In this document: piece after piece, positions 41,008 through 48,949 of the stretch
How positions within the stretch are numbered: position 1 is the first letter of the stretch
Layout: every line of letters starts with the position of its first letter
Source of the DNA: Acidobacteriota bacterium
Lineage (GTDB): Bacteria > Acidobacteriota > Terriglobia > UBA7540
Length of the DNA stretch: 55,459 nt
NCBI GenBank assembly: GCA_902812415.1
Contig: CADDZJ010000017.1
Span: 1 to 55,459, forward strand
Direction of reading: 5' to 3'
Program-made: the position numbers and the translations under genes
Notes under the pieces: model-generated
The model's input: the letters and a program-made list of their open reading frames with translations, nothing else
What the model was told of the DNA's origin: nothing
Database searches by the model: none

Positions 41008-41931
41008 CTATTCATTGCGACGCAGCCGATCCATCAGGGTCGCTAAGCCCTCTAATGCTTCGACCAGGCGCGGATTTTCAGCGATCGAATTAAGCGAAGT
41101 TTGCGGCGGAGGGGCTTCGGCGACCAGCATATCAAAATCCTCCGCCACGGTTTGGACAATCTCTGCGGTGATCGGCTTGCGCTGGTCCGCAAAGGCGTTG
41201 ATCAGCGAATGTTCGCACAACACGTTAATCACGCGCGGGATCCCTCGCGAATGCCGATGGATCAGATCGATCGCCTCCGGCGTGAAAATCGGTTGCCCGT
41301 CACTGCCTGCAATGCGCAGGCGGCTGGTGATGTATCCGCTGGTTTCCTCAGAAGTCAGCGGATAGGTCTTGCTTCGCAAGGTAATGCGTTGCCGCAGTTG
41401 CCGGAGCTCGGGTTGTCTCAATTTGTGATCCAGCTCCGGCTGGCCGGCGAGCACAATCTGCAAAAGTTTTTCCGTATAAGTCTCAAGGTTCGTCAGCAGG
41501 CGAATCTCTTCCAGCACCGCCGGCGAAAGATTCTGCGCTTCGTCGATAATCAACACCCCTGTTTCACCAGCTCGATATCGCTCGAGCAGCCACTGATTGA
41601 GCCGCAGCAGAATCTGACTTTTGGACCGGGTGTCACACGGGATGCCAAAGTCCGTCATCATAAATTCAAAAAACTGGTCCTCGTTGAGCCGGGAATTGAA
41701 GATAAATGCCGTAGGAAGACTTTCGCGGTGCAACCACTCGAGGAACTTATTAATAAGGGTGGTCTTTCCGGTTCCCACCTCTCCGGTCAGCAAAATGAAT
41801 CCCTTTCGGCTCTGCACGCCGTATGTAAGGCACGACAGGGCTTCCTCCGTATGCGGCGTCACGAAGAGATAACGGGGATCCGGATTCACATTGAACGGAT
41901 TTTCGCGTAGCCCGAAGAATTTCTTGTACAT
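41008..41931 (-). CDS. ExeA/GspA-like AAA ATPase of the exosortase EPS locus
   Basis: A 307-residue ATPase. It opens MYKKFFGLRENPFNVNPDPRYLF, the signature of the PEP-CTERM-locus secretion ATPase family. Walker A is GEVGTGKTT (50-58), Walker B is GVLIIDEAQNLS (125-136), and a sensor-like segment VLAGQPELDHKLRQPELRQLRQRI follows. No peptidoglycan-binding domain is attached. It sits between the Wzz-type and kinase genes; its exact role in EPS export is not established. Confidence 0.9.
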   Translation of the reverse strand: MYKKFFGLRENPFNVNPDPRYLFVTPHTEEALSCLTYGVQSRKGFILLTGEVGTGKTTLINKFLEWLHRESLPTAFIFNSRLNEDQFFEFMMTDFGIPCDTRSKSQILLRLNQWLLERYRAGETGVLIIDEAQNLSPAVLEEIRLLTNLETYTEKLLQIVLAGQPELDHKLRQPELRQLRQRITLRSKTYPLTSEETSGYITSRLRIAGSDGQPIFTPEAIDLIHRHSRGIPRVINVLCEHSLINAFADQRKPITAEIVQTVAEDFDMLVAEAPPPQTSLNSIAENPRLVEALEGLATLMDRLRRNE

Positions 41932-41947
41932 GTTGCGAGTCCTTCGG

Positions 41948-43501
41948 CTACCCGGCCAGCCGCTTCGTCACTCCGCCCCTCTTGCGGGCTTTCCAGTCCA
42001 ACAAACGCCGGTCTTCCCTAATGGAATCGAGGGCCGGGACGACCCCCAGGGTTGGCACGCCCAGAAAATATTCGATATCTCGTTCGTCTCTGAGCGCTTT
42101 ATCCCGCATTTCAAGCAACAAGACTGCGCCGAATCCCAGGAGCAGACCCACCACCAGCCCGCCCCCGGCAAAACGCAGGTAGTCGGGAAATGAAGGCTTC
42201 TGAGGCAAATTCGCTGGATCGAGAACGCTGAACTGTTCTCCCTCCTGCCGCTTCTCCAGGCTGGTGGACATCTGCGACTGATCTTCTTTGGCAAGAAGGC
42301 TGTTATAAAATTCCAACGCGGTCTGATAATTGCGCGTGATGTCCTTATATTGCTGCTCGACCGCGGGGGTCATTTTCAGCCGGGTTTCGTAGGAGGCAAT
42401 TTCTCGCCGAATACGCGCTTGCTCGCGCTGATTGCTCTGGATGCTTTCTTCCAGGGAATGAAGTTGCGCCCGGAGTTGCCGGATTTCAACAGGCTCTGTC
42501 AGGATGTTGAGAGGTTTGGAAGCCGCCGCCTGCTGAGTTTTCCCAGACTTCTCTGCCGCTTCTTGCTGAGCAATTCTTTTCTTTAACCGCGCGATGTCAT
42601 CTTTGGCCTTAACGACATCCGGATAATTATCCGTGTATCGCGACCGCAGCTCGATCAGGTGATTCTCCAGGGCCGCAAGCTGTTGCTGCAACGTCTCGGG
42701 GCCTGCCCCAGTCTGGCTGGCCTTCCAGGCCGCAAGCTGCTGGGTGAGGAGCGATTCGGTATAAGTTCGATCCTGCTGGGCTCGGCCCAGAGCGTCCGAC
42801 AAACTGTTCAATTGTGATGTCAGGTTCCCGATGATCTGAATGGTGGATTGTTCCTGATCCGGAAGAGCGCCGAAATACTGTCGCTTAAAGGCCGCCAATT
42901 TCGCATCCTGCTCATCCAGCTTTTGTTTGGCTTGCTGAAGCTGAGTCTGGATAAAGTCCGTGGTTCCTTCGGCTCGCCGCTCGCGAAGCCGCAGATTTTC
43001 CTCAACAAACATCGAAGTAATTTCACTGCATACAGACTGCGCAAGACTGGGTGAATCCGCGGTGAAGCTGATTTGAAATCCCGGAACCTGGTTCCCCTGC
43101 TGGCCGCTGGAATCGAACGTATTGGAGAATGAAACTGGCTTTACGACAATCGACTCCCGCATCCGTTCAACCAGGGTCTCAATCGGGACGTGGTTAATGT
43201 CATCTTTGTAGAGGCCGTATCGCCGGATGATCGGCTCCAGGCGGCTGCGGCTTAGAATCTGCTCCTCCATCGCCGCCAGGCGCGCCACAAGGTCGTTTCC
43301 CACAATGGAAGGGACAATGCTGGCCGGCACTTTCGGTTGCTCAATCAGGATCAAGCTGGTGGATGTGTAACGCGGCGGAAGCTGTTTCGCAATGAAGTAA
43401 GCGGCGATCGGACCCAACAGGGCGGGAATCAGAATCAGCCAATAACGGCGACGGAGAATTCCCCAATAGTCTTCGAGATTCAGTTGGCGACCTACAAGCA
43501 T
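41948..43501 (-). CDS. Wzz/GumC-type polysaccharide chain-length determinant
   Basis: A 517-residue inner-membrane protein. An N-terminal Wzz domain starts at residue ~6 (LNLEDYWGILRRRYWLILIPALLGP, first helix about 20-38). A long periplasmic coiled-coil (about 180-410, rich in Gln/Glu/Lys) and a second helix near 435-460 (PDYLRFAGGGLVVGLLLGFGA) follow. Its short cytosolic tail has no kinase domain; the separate BY-kinase supplies it. It controls polymer length and bridges to the outer-membrane exporter. Confidence 0.92.
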   Translation of the reverse strand: MLVGRQLNLEDYWGILRRRYWLILIPALLGPIAAYFIAKQLPPRYTSTSLILIEQPKVPASIVPSIVGNDLVARLAAMEEQILSRSRLEPIIRRYGLYKDDINHVPIETLVERMRESIVVKPVSFSNTFDSSGQQGNQVPGFQISFTADSPSLAQSVCSEITSMFVEENLRLRERRAEGTTDFIQTQLQQAKQKLDEQDAKLAAFKRQYFGALPDQEQSTIQIIGNLTSQLNSLSDALGRAQQDRTYTESLLTQQLAAWKASQTGAGPETLQQQLAALENHLIELRSRYTDNYPDVVKAKDDIARLKKRIAQQEAAEKSGKTQQAAASKPLNILTEPVEIRQLRAQLHSLEESIQSNQREQARIRREIASYETRLKMTPAVEQQYKDITRNYQTALEFYNSLLAKEDQSQMSTSLEKRQEGEQFSVLDPANLPQKPSFPDYLRFAGGGLVVGLLLGFGAVLLLEMRDKALRDERDIEYFLGVPTLGVVPALDSIREDRRLLDWKARKRGGVTKRLAG

Positions 43502-43584
43502 AGCAACCTTTCCTTCTGCGACGATCTATTCAAAAATTACAGCCACGCCGCTTCGAACGCGGGATCGGTAAAAGCGCCCCGTCT

Positions 43585-45018
43585 TTAAAGGCCAAGCGGC
43601 CGGGGCGTGAAAGTGAAGCCGAGGCCGAAGACTTGCGTGGCAAGATTCCCGGCGCAAACCCGGGCCGTGCAAGGCCCGGAATTGGTGGCCTGGCGCTGAT
43701 ATTCATAGCCCACAAAGAAGCTGACATAACGTCCGAAATTCCGGTTTAAAGACAAATTTCCAAACCAATAACCGTAATGAGTCTCGACGGAATTATTTAA
43801 TTGCTTGAATGAAGCGTTCCGGGAATATCCTCCGTAAGACCTTATGTTCCATTTTCGCGTTAACCGGCGCCCCCAACTCCCCGTTACGCTTGTCGTCTGC
43901 GCCCCAGGGATGACGCCGGAACCTCCGCTCGCGTACCGGGCTGCGTAGAGACCTAGGGAGTTCCGCCCCCAGGCATAGCTCAACCCGCCTGAAGCATTGA
44001 CGTACGTTTGGTTGTGAGACCCTAAGACCGTGCGGAACGTTACAAGCTCGGGTCCGCCGTAAAGTTGCAGCGCGAGCCGCCCGGTGATTTTGCGTCCATA
44101 AGCAAAATTCGCAATTTGCGAGCTAAACGACTCCGGCAAACCCACGTAATGAAAAGTTCCGTAAGAATAAAGCACGCCAATCGTGTCTTTGGCCGTAAGC
44201 TGATGATCCAACCCGATCAATCCCATTGCATTGTTGCCGTTGATAAAGCCCGCCCCATGACTTCCGGCCTGGAGCGTGCCGTAAGAACCCGCCACGTTGA
44301 TGGAAGTTCGGGGTGTCGCGCTGTAGGAAGCCTGAGCGATTGCGGCATTGCTATAAACGCTGTATTGAGAGGTCAGGATGGTCTGGCCGGGTGTATAGGT
44401 AGGGTTGATCTGCCCCCAACCGGTGCTGAACCCGAACCCGCCAAAGAAACCGGAACCCAACCCGCCAAAGCTGCCGACTCCTCCAAACCCGAAGGCAGCC
44501 TGAGGCAAATACGTGAAAAGATCAGCAATGCTCAGATGCCAGCGACGCAACTGCAGGGTATCGTTCAGCATCAGGCCGTGGAAGGAGGTATCAAGAGAAG
44601 TATCATTATTGTAAATGAAACCTCCACCCATATAGCTCGCCGCAAACTCATTGCTCCGGCTTACGTGGACCAACGAAAGACGGGCCATGGGAATGGTTGC
44701 GGTGGAAAGGCTTTGCTTGGCATTTGGAATATAATGGGCGTTGGTCTGCCCTACTTCGCTCACTGAGAATTCCGGCTGAAAGTAACTGCGACCTTCCACC
44801 TCCGAGCCCAGCGTAAACAGAAAGGCTCCCGCTAATGGATGCGTATCCGGCTGCATCTGGGCGCCAGAACTCTGATCAGTCTCAGAGTTGTTTACGCTCT
44901 GCGAGGGGCCGGAGGATGCAGGCGCGTTGCTCTGAGACGAAGTATCCTGAGGCTTGGCTATCGGGACAAAAGCTACTGCGAGAATCCAAACCAGCAACAG
45001 AGAAATTTTTCGGTTCAT
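43585..45018 (-). CDS. Outer-membrane beta-barrel protein of the EPS locus
   Basis: Translation probably starts at ATG 45018, giving about 477 residues and a clean signal peptide (MNRKISLLLVWILAVAFVP). The mature protein begins with a low-complexity Ser/Gln/Asn segment. It then has repeated amphipathic strands with Gly/Tyr/Ser bias and a Gly/Phe-rich stretch (about residues 190-205: GFGGVGSFGGLGSGF), and ends in FTFTPRPLGL. It sits where other exosortase EPS loci encode an EpsL-like barrel and may be the outer-membrane partner of export. I do not recognise a specific family. Confidence 0.7.
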   Translation of the reverse strand: MNRKISLLLVWILAVAFVPIAKPQDTSSQSNAPASSGPSQSVNNSETDQSSGAQMQPDTHPLAGAFLFTLGSEVEGRSYFQPEFSVSEVGQTNAHYIPNAKQSLSTATIPMARLSLVHVSRSNEFAASYMGGGFIYNNDTSLDTSFHGLMLNDTLQLRRWHLSIADLFTYLPQAAFGFGGVGSFGGLGSGFFGGFGFSTGWGQINPTYTPGQTILTSQYSVYSNAAIAQASYSATPRTSINVAGSYGTLQAGSHGAGFINGNNAMGLIGLDHQLTAKDTIGVLYSYGTFHYVGLPESFSSQIANFAYGRKITGRLALQLYGGPELVTFRTVLGSHNQTYVNASGGLSYAWGRNSLGLYAARYASGGSGVIPGAQTTSVTGSWGRRLTRKWNIRSYGGYSRNASFKQLNNSVETHYGYWFGNLSLNRNFGRYVSFFVGYEYQRQATNSGPCTARVCAGNLATQVFGLGFTFTPRPLGL

Positions 45019-45043
45019 ATTATGAGACCCAGCGCAACAATTC

Positions 45044-45673
45044 TTATGGAACAATGATCGTATCGCCCGGCTTCAGTTCAATGTTCTCCTGCAAGTTCTT
45101 CCCTTCGACGACATCCTTATAATTAAATGGCATCTTCTGCTGCTGCCCGTTGACATTCCGAAGAACGTAAATCTTTTTGGAATTGGCGAATTGAGTGAAC
45201 CCGCCGGCGGCGGAAAGCGCCTGAAGGACGGTAATGCCTGGAAGCAGGGGAAAGACTCCCGCGTGCAGAACTTCCCCTAAGACGTAATAATGCTGGCTGT
45301 TGACGGCTGCCACGACAACAGTCACTTGCGGGTCCTCAATATACTTCTTGAGCTTTTGTGTGATTAACGCTGAAAGTTGCATCGCGGTAAGCCCGGAGGC
45401 CTTGACGTCGTTGATGAGAGGCAAGGAGATTTTTCCATCCGGCCGGACCGGCAACCCCCTGAACGAGATCTCCGGCTCTTTCCAGACACTGATATCGAGT
45501 ACGTCTCCGGGGCTGATCACATACGTGGGGCTCGCCGGAAGCGTGGACGCCGATGAGGTTGATGCGCCCGGGTTAGCCCCGGGATGTTGGCCCTTCTGCC
45601 CAGCCAGGGTCGGGGCTACAGCGATGCATGCGGCAGCCGCCAGAACAAGCATCGTTTGAATCAGATTTTTCAT
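45044..45673 (-). CDS. Wza-like polysaccharide export protein (Poly_export/SLBB)
   Basis: A 209-residue exported protein with GAGGAG before the ATG. A signal peptide (to about residue 25) is followed by an Ala/Ser/Gly linker, the Poly_export domain (YVISPGDVLDISVWKEPEIS, VRPDGKISLPLINDVKASGLT) and one SLBB-like domain (HYYVLGEVLHAGVFPLLPGI, then LQALSAAGGFTQFA). It ends with the NIELKPGDTIIVP motif. The lipobox around Cys16 is weak. Short proteins of this type lack the outer-membrane helix of Wza, so a separate barrel, such as the next gene product, may complete the pore. Confidence 0.92.
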   Translation of the reverse strand: MKNLIQTMLVLAAAACIAVAPTLAGQKGQHPGANPGASTSSASTLPASPTYVISPGDVLDISVWKEPEISFRGLPVRPDGKISLPLINDVKASGLTAMQLSALITQKLKKYIEDPQVTVVVAAVNSQHYYVLGEVLHAGVFPLLPGITVLQALSAAGGFTQFANSKKIYVLRNVNGQQQKMPFNYKDVVEGKNLQENIELKPGDTIIVP

Positions 45674-45809
45674 GGTCAGATCTCCTCACAGTTTGTTGAA
45701 AACCTTGGGATACCTCATTGAGCGGGACCTTTCTCTGCCACCCGCGCGATTCACGGATGGCAGCGTCAAACTGCCCGCTACCCCTTTTCAACAGATCACC
45801 CACAGTCCT

Positions 45810-46784
45810 TTATGAACTTGGCTCCTCTTCCAAGCCGATCTGCTTCAACTTGTAGAGTAACGCCTTGTAACTGATTCGGAGTTCCTCCGCCGCGCGTTTG
45901 CGATTCCAGCGTGTGCGTGACAGAACTTTTAGAATGAGTTCCCGTTCAGCGTGCCGGGAAGCTTCACGAGCCGCTTCCTTCAATGAATGGAATTCTCGAT
46001 CCAGCTTGGATGAAGGGACCTCTCGAGACAATTCCCCCAGATCTCTCAGCGCCATTCTCTCATCTCCCAAGGCCACGACTCTCCGCATGGTATTTTCCAA
46101 TTGCCGAATATTGCCGGGCCAGGCATATTCCTGGAGCAGTCGCGTAGCCCATGGACTGAGTTGGGGGCGTTGGCGAGCAAAAAGAGCCGAATATTTATCC
46201 AGGAAGAAGCCCGCCAAGGGAAGAATATCCTCTTTCCTCTGGCGCAAAGGCGGAAGCCGCAGGCAGACGCCGCTGAGGCGATAATATAATTCCTGACGAA
46301 ATCGACCCGTTTCCATCGCGTTTTCGAGGCTTTGACAGGTCGTCGAGATCAGTCCTGCGCCCCATTGGAACCTTTCCGTGCCTCCATCACAACCTGAAAA
46401 TGATTCCAGCAGACGGGCTTGGCAGGCAAGATTCATGTCTGAAATTTCATCCAGGAAAACAGTGGTCAGGTTTGGGGTTGCGCGCTCCTGGTCGCTTTTC
46501 GGCAACAAGTGGTTAAAGTCTTCCGGTTTAAGGCTGGAGCAGCGCAATCTGATAAAAGGCCCCTCCCGGCGCCGCGAAAGCTGATGGATCATGAGCGCCG
46601 TCACTTCCTTGCCAGTTCCTGTTTCCCCTATCAAAAGAACCGGAATGTCCGTGCCCGCAATATCCGCAATCACAGATTCCAAGTCCCGCATCGAAGGGCT
46701 GATGCAAGGGGCTAGATAGCTCTTTGATTCTTGTGAGCCGACAACAGACTCATCGTCATTTTGTGAAGGAACCTTGACTAACAT
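45810..46784 (-). CDS. NtrC-like AAA+ regulator lacking the GAFTGA loop
   Basis: A 324-residue protein from ATG 46784; GTG 46805 is an alternative start. There is no receiver domain; the AAA+ module starts at about residue 25. Walker A is GETGTGKE (53-60), Walker B is TVFLDE (108-113), the arginine-finger region is GRFRQELYYRLS, sensor II is WPGNIRQLEN, and a Fis-type HTH (RKRAAEELRISYKALLYKLKQ) ends it. The segment between IRLRCSS and Walker B is ~20 residues too short and GAFTGA is absent; sensor I (GLISTTCQSLE) is also degenerate. It lies first in the EPS direction and is divergent from the exosortase operon, so it is the likely local regulator. Confidence 0.85.
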   Translation of the reverse strand: MLVKVPSQNDDESVVGSQESKSYLAPCISPSMRDLESVIADIAGTDIPVLLIGETGTGKEVTALMIHQLSRRREGPFIRLRCSSLKPEDFNHLLPKSDQERATPNLTTVFLDEISDMNLACQARLLESFSGCDGGTERFQWGAGLISTTCQSLENAMETGRFRQELYYRLSGVCLRLPPLRQRKEDILPLAGFFLDKYSALFARQRPQLSPWATRLLQEYAWPGNIRQLENTMRRVVALGDERMALRDLGELSREVPSSKLDREFHSLKEAAREASRHAERELILKVLSRTRWNRKRAAEELRISYKALLYKLKQIGLEEEPSS

Positions 46785-46970
46785 CCTTCGAATCCCCAGC
46801 CTCACTTCAATGAAAAGACCTCACTTGCATCGGATTTGCAATGCACGCCTCTGGCCATTCCGGGGGTATATGGAATCTCCCGAGACGATATCCTCTAATC
46901 ATCTGATTCCTAATAGGATACAATAGAAATCGCCATTAAGCACTTTGAAGAATGACCGCAACGGTCTGAT

Positions 46971-46993
46971 AAATTGCCATAATGTGGTAATTT
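46971..46993. promoter_or_regulatory. Candidate upstream activator site (dyad)
   Basis: AAATTGCCA-TAATG-TGGTAATTT has 9-bp arms with one mismatch, and a partial copy (TTTGGTAAA) follows near 47015. Its centre lies ~98 bp before the sigma-54-like element, a normal distance for an enhancer-binding protein. The T-run after the right arm means a plus-strand terminator is the alternative reading. Confidence 0.45.
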
Positions 46994-47078
46994 TTTTCAC
47001 TTTTCAGTGAGCGACATTTGGTAAACTATCCCCACTAATGGTATCGTTGCTCAACCTTATCGAGGGTTATAACTCACC

Positions 47079-47094
47079 TGGCGGGTTAGGTGCT
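47079..47094 (+). promoter_or_regulatory. Sigma-54-like promoter element for the exosortase operon
   Basis: TGGCGGGTTAGGTGCT keeps the invariant GG (47080-47081) and GC (47092-47093) exactly 10 nt apart. The match to TGGCAC-N5-TTGCW is otherwise partial. Transcription would start near 47105, leaving a leader of about 240 nt before the exosortase ATG. Confidence 0.45.
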
Positions 47095-47344
47095 GCATCT
47101 ATTTAAGGTTATTGACTTATTTCCTGTTGAATAGCCTGTCTCAAGGAGACACGAGAATTCTGTTTTCAGAAGCTATCTCCCGTTCTTCCGTGTGCTGGAA
47201 GGAAGATTGCAGAAAAGTTTTGCCGGCGAGGGCGGTCCACTTTGGGAGCGCCTATACCAAGCTCTCTTGTGCTCCCACGGAAGGAGAAAAGCAGGTCCCT
47301 AGCGTGGCGTTAAGAAGATTTTTAGGGCGACGAAAGACCTCGCG

Positions 47345-48241
47345 ATGAATACACCTCAAAGCCAGGATTTGATGGAAGAGACACGGGTTCAGGCTCCGGG
47401 CGTACCCTCCTGGGTATGGCCAGGAATCGTTCTAGCCATTCTCCTTGGTTATCTTTATCTTGGAATCCTCCATCGCCTTATCGATCAATGGTGGACAGAC
47501 CCTAATTACTCTCACGGATTTTTCGTCCCCTTATTTGCAGCATTTCTAATCTGGAAGGATCGCAGACGGCTGGCGAAAATTGAGGCCCGCACCGCCTGGT
47601 CAGGGCTTCTGGTCATCGTCGGCGGTTTAGGAATACTGATCTGCGGCGTTTTAGGCGCGGAACTGTTTTTGTCGCGCTCTTCGCTGCTTTTTGTCGTGGC
47701 CGGTCTTGTCATCTACTTCCAGGGATGGAAATTTTTCAAGGCGGTGCTGTTCCCGTGGCTCTTTCTATTTCTGATGATCCCACCTCCAACCCTGATCATG
47801 AATATGGTCACGCTGCCCCTTCAGTTTCTTGCCTCCGATCTTGCCACATGGTTCCTTCAACTACTCGGAGTGCCAGTTTTACAGAACGGCAACGTGATTC
47901 AGTTATCGAACATGTCATTGGAAGTTGTCGAGGCGTGCAGTGGAATTCGCTCGCTCATTTCGCTGGGTACCCTGGCCATCGTCTATGGATACCTGCTGGA
48001 AACGGATAACGTCATTCGCGTGTTGCTGGCCATCGCCGCAGTACCCATCGCCGTTTTGGCAAACGGTTTGCGTATTATGGGTACAGGGCTGACAGGGCTT
48101 TATTGGGACCCAGCCAAAGCGCAAGGCTTCTTTCATGAGTTTTCGGGCTGGGTCATCTTTGTCTTGTCGTTGATCACTCTGTTTATCGTTCATGCGGCCC
48201 TGCGCGCTTTGTTCCGAGCTTTAGGGAGGGCCAAATCGTGA
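47345..48241 (+). CDS. xrt: Exosortase (EpsH/XrtA-like transpeptidase)
   Basis: A 298-residue inner-membrane protein with about eight helices. It has the exosortase core: DPNYSHGFFVPLFAAFLIW near residues 52-70, VVEACSGIRSLISLG with catalytic Cys198, VLANGLRIMGTG with Arg243 and GFFHEFSGWVIF with His264. Exosortases recognise PEP-CTERM sorting tails and process the proteins at the membrane. It is followed by EpsI with a GTGA overlap and is divergent from the EPS locus. I recognise no PEP-CTERM substrate in the window. Confidence 0.94.
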   Translation: MNTPQSQDLMEETRVQAPGVPSWVWPGIVLAILLGYLYLGILHRLIDQWWTDPNYSHGFFVPLFAAFLIWKDRRRLAKIEARTAWSGLLVIVGGLGILICGVLGAELFLSRSSLLFVVAGLVIYFQGWKFFKAVLFPWLFLFLMIPPPTLIMNMVTLPLQFLASDLATWFLQLLGVPVLQNGNVIQLSNMSLEVVEACSGIRSLISLGTLAIVYGYLLETDNVIRVLLAIAAVPIAVLANGLRIMGTGLTGLYWDPAKAQGFFHEFSGWVIFVLSLITLFIVHAALRALFRALGRAKS

Positions 48242-48891
48242 CATCATCAAGGCCTGGGTGGTTGAAAGGGTTATTTCCGGTAACCCTTCTCTTTGTAGCC
48301 GCCTTCTTTCTGCACACCCATACGCGCGCGGAAGTCCTCCCTCCGCGCAAAGGTTTGGCGCTGTTCCCAGCCGAAATCGGACCGTGGACTGGAACGACGC
48401 TAACGATCCCTTCGGAGGATCTGTCGATCCTCGGCCCAGGCGAATTCTTGGAAAGACTCTATCACGGCCCGAGCCAAACGGATATCGATCTCTTCATCGC
48501 TTACTTTCCAAGCCAAAGAACCGGCAACACGATCCATTCGCCGAAACATTGTTTGCCGGGATCCGGCTGGACTCCCATTAAGTCGAGCGTCATCCACGTG
48601 CCCTGGGGAAACGGAAAAATCCTGAATGCGAACTACTACGTTCTGCAATTGGGCCTCAACCGGGAAGTTGTGATTTACTGGTTTCAATCGCATGGACGCA
48701 CCGTGGCAAGCGAGTACTGGGCCAGGCTTTACCTGGTGGAAGATTCGCTGCGCATGAATCGGTCAGATGGCGCGCTGGTGCGAGTCATCACTCCGCTCGC
48801 CGCTCAGGAATCCGTCCAGGAGGGAAAACAGAGGGCTCTGGCGTTTACGAAAAGGATTCTGCCGCTGCTTGGCGGCTATATTCCCGAGTGA
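48238..48891 (+). CDS. epsI: EpsI family protein (DUF3485)
   Basis: A 217-residue protein starting at GTG 48238, overlapping the exosortase stop. One N-terminal membrane helix (about 10-26) precedes the EpsI domain with its hallmark NTIHSPKHCLPGSGW (His100, Cys105) and VVIYWFQSHGR. EpsI domains accompany or are fused to exosortases in EPS loci; the biochemical function is unknown. The separate-gene form here is the two-gene equivalent of the fused enzyme. Confidence 0.92.
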   Translation: MTSSRPGWLKGLFPVTLLFVAAFFLHTHTRAEVLPPRKGLALFPAEIGPWTGTTLTIPSEDLSILGPGEFLERLYHGPSQTDIDLFIAYFPSQRTGNTIHSPKHCLPGSGWTPIKSSVIHVPWGNGKILNANYYVLQLGLNREVVIYWFQSHGRTVASEYWARLYLVEDSLRMNRSDGALVRVITPLAAQESVQEGKQRALAFTKRILPLLGGYIPE

Positions 48892-48949
48892 GCGTTTGTC
48901 GAGAAGTTTTTGAAGAAAGAAGCTGGCGTTCGGCCAGGAGGTAAAGATC

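Larger units (their letters stand above)
46785..47344. other. Divergent control region between the EPS regulator and exosortase
   Basis: This 560-bp non-coding region is AT-rich. It holds several dyads: ATTCC/GGAAT at 46857-46876, TATCCT/AGGATA at 46889-46920 and the stronger dyad at 46971-46993. A sigma-54-like element lies at 47079-47094. A 78-codon frame at 47112-47348, ending over the exosortase ATG, has no other support and may be untranslated leader. Confidence 0.55.

Noticed and set aside
41008-41931. Tn7-TniB-like transposition ATPase as an alternative identity
   Set aside because: The N-terminal FFGLRENPFNVNPDPRYLF signature and its place between Wzz and the BY-kinase fit the exosortase-locus ExeA-like ATPase; no transposase genes are adjacent.
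47112-47348. 78-codon frame ending over the exosortase ATG (ATGA)
   Set aside because: No ribosome binding site, no recognisable domain and biased basic composition. It lies in the probable leader of a sigma-54-like promoter, so the overlap is probably chance.
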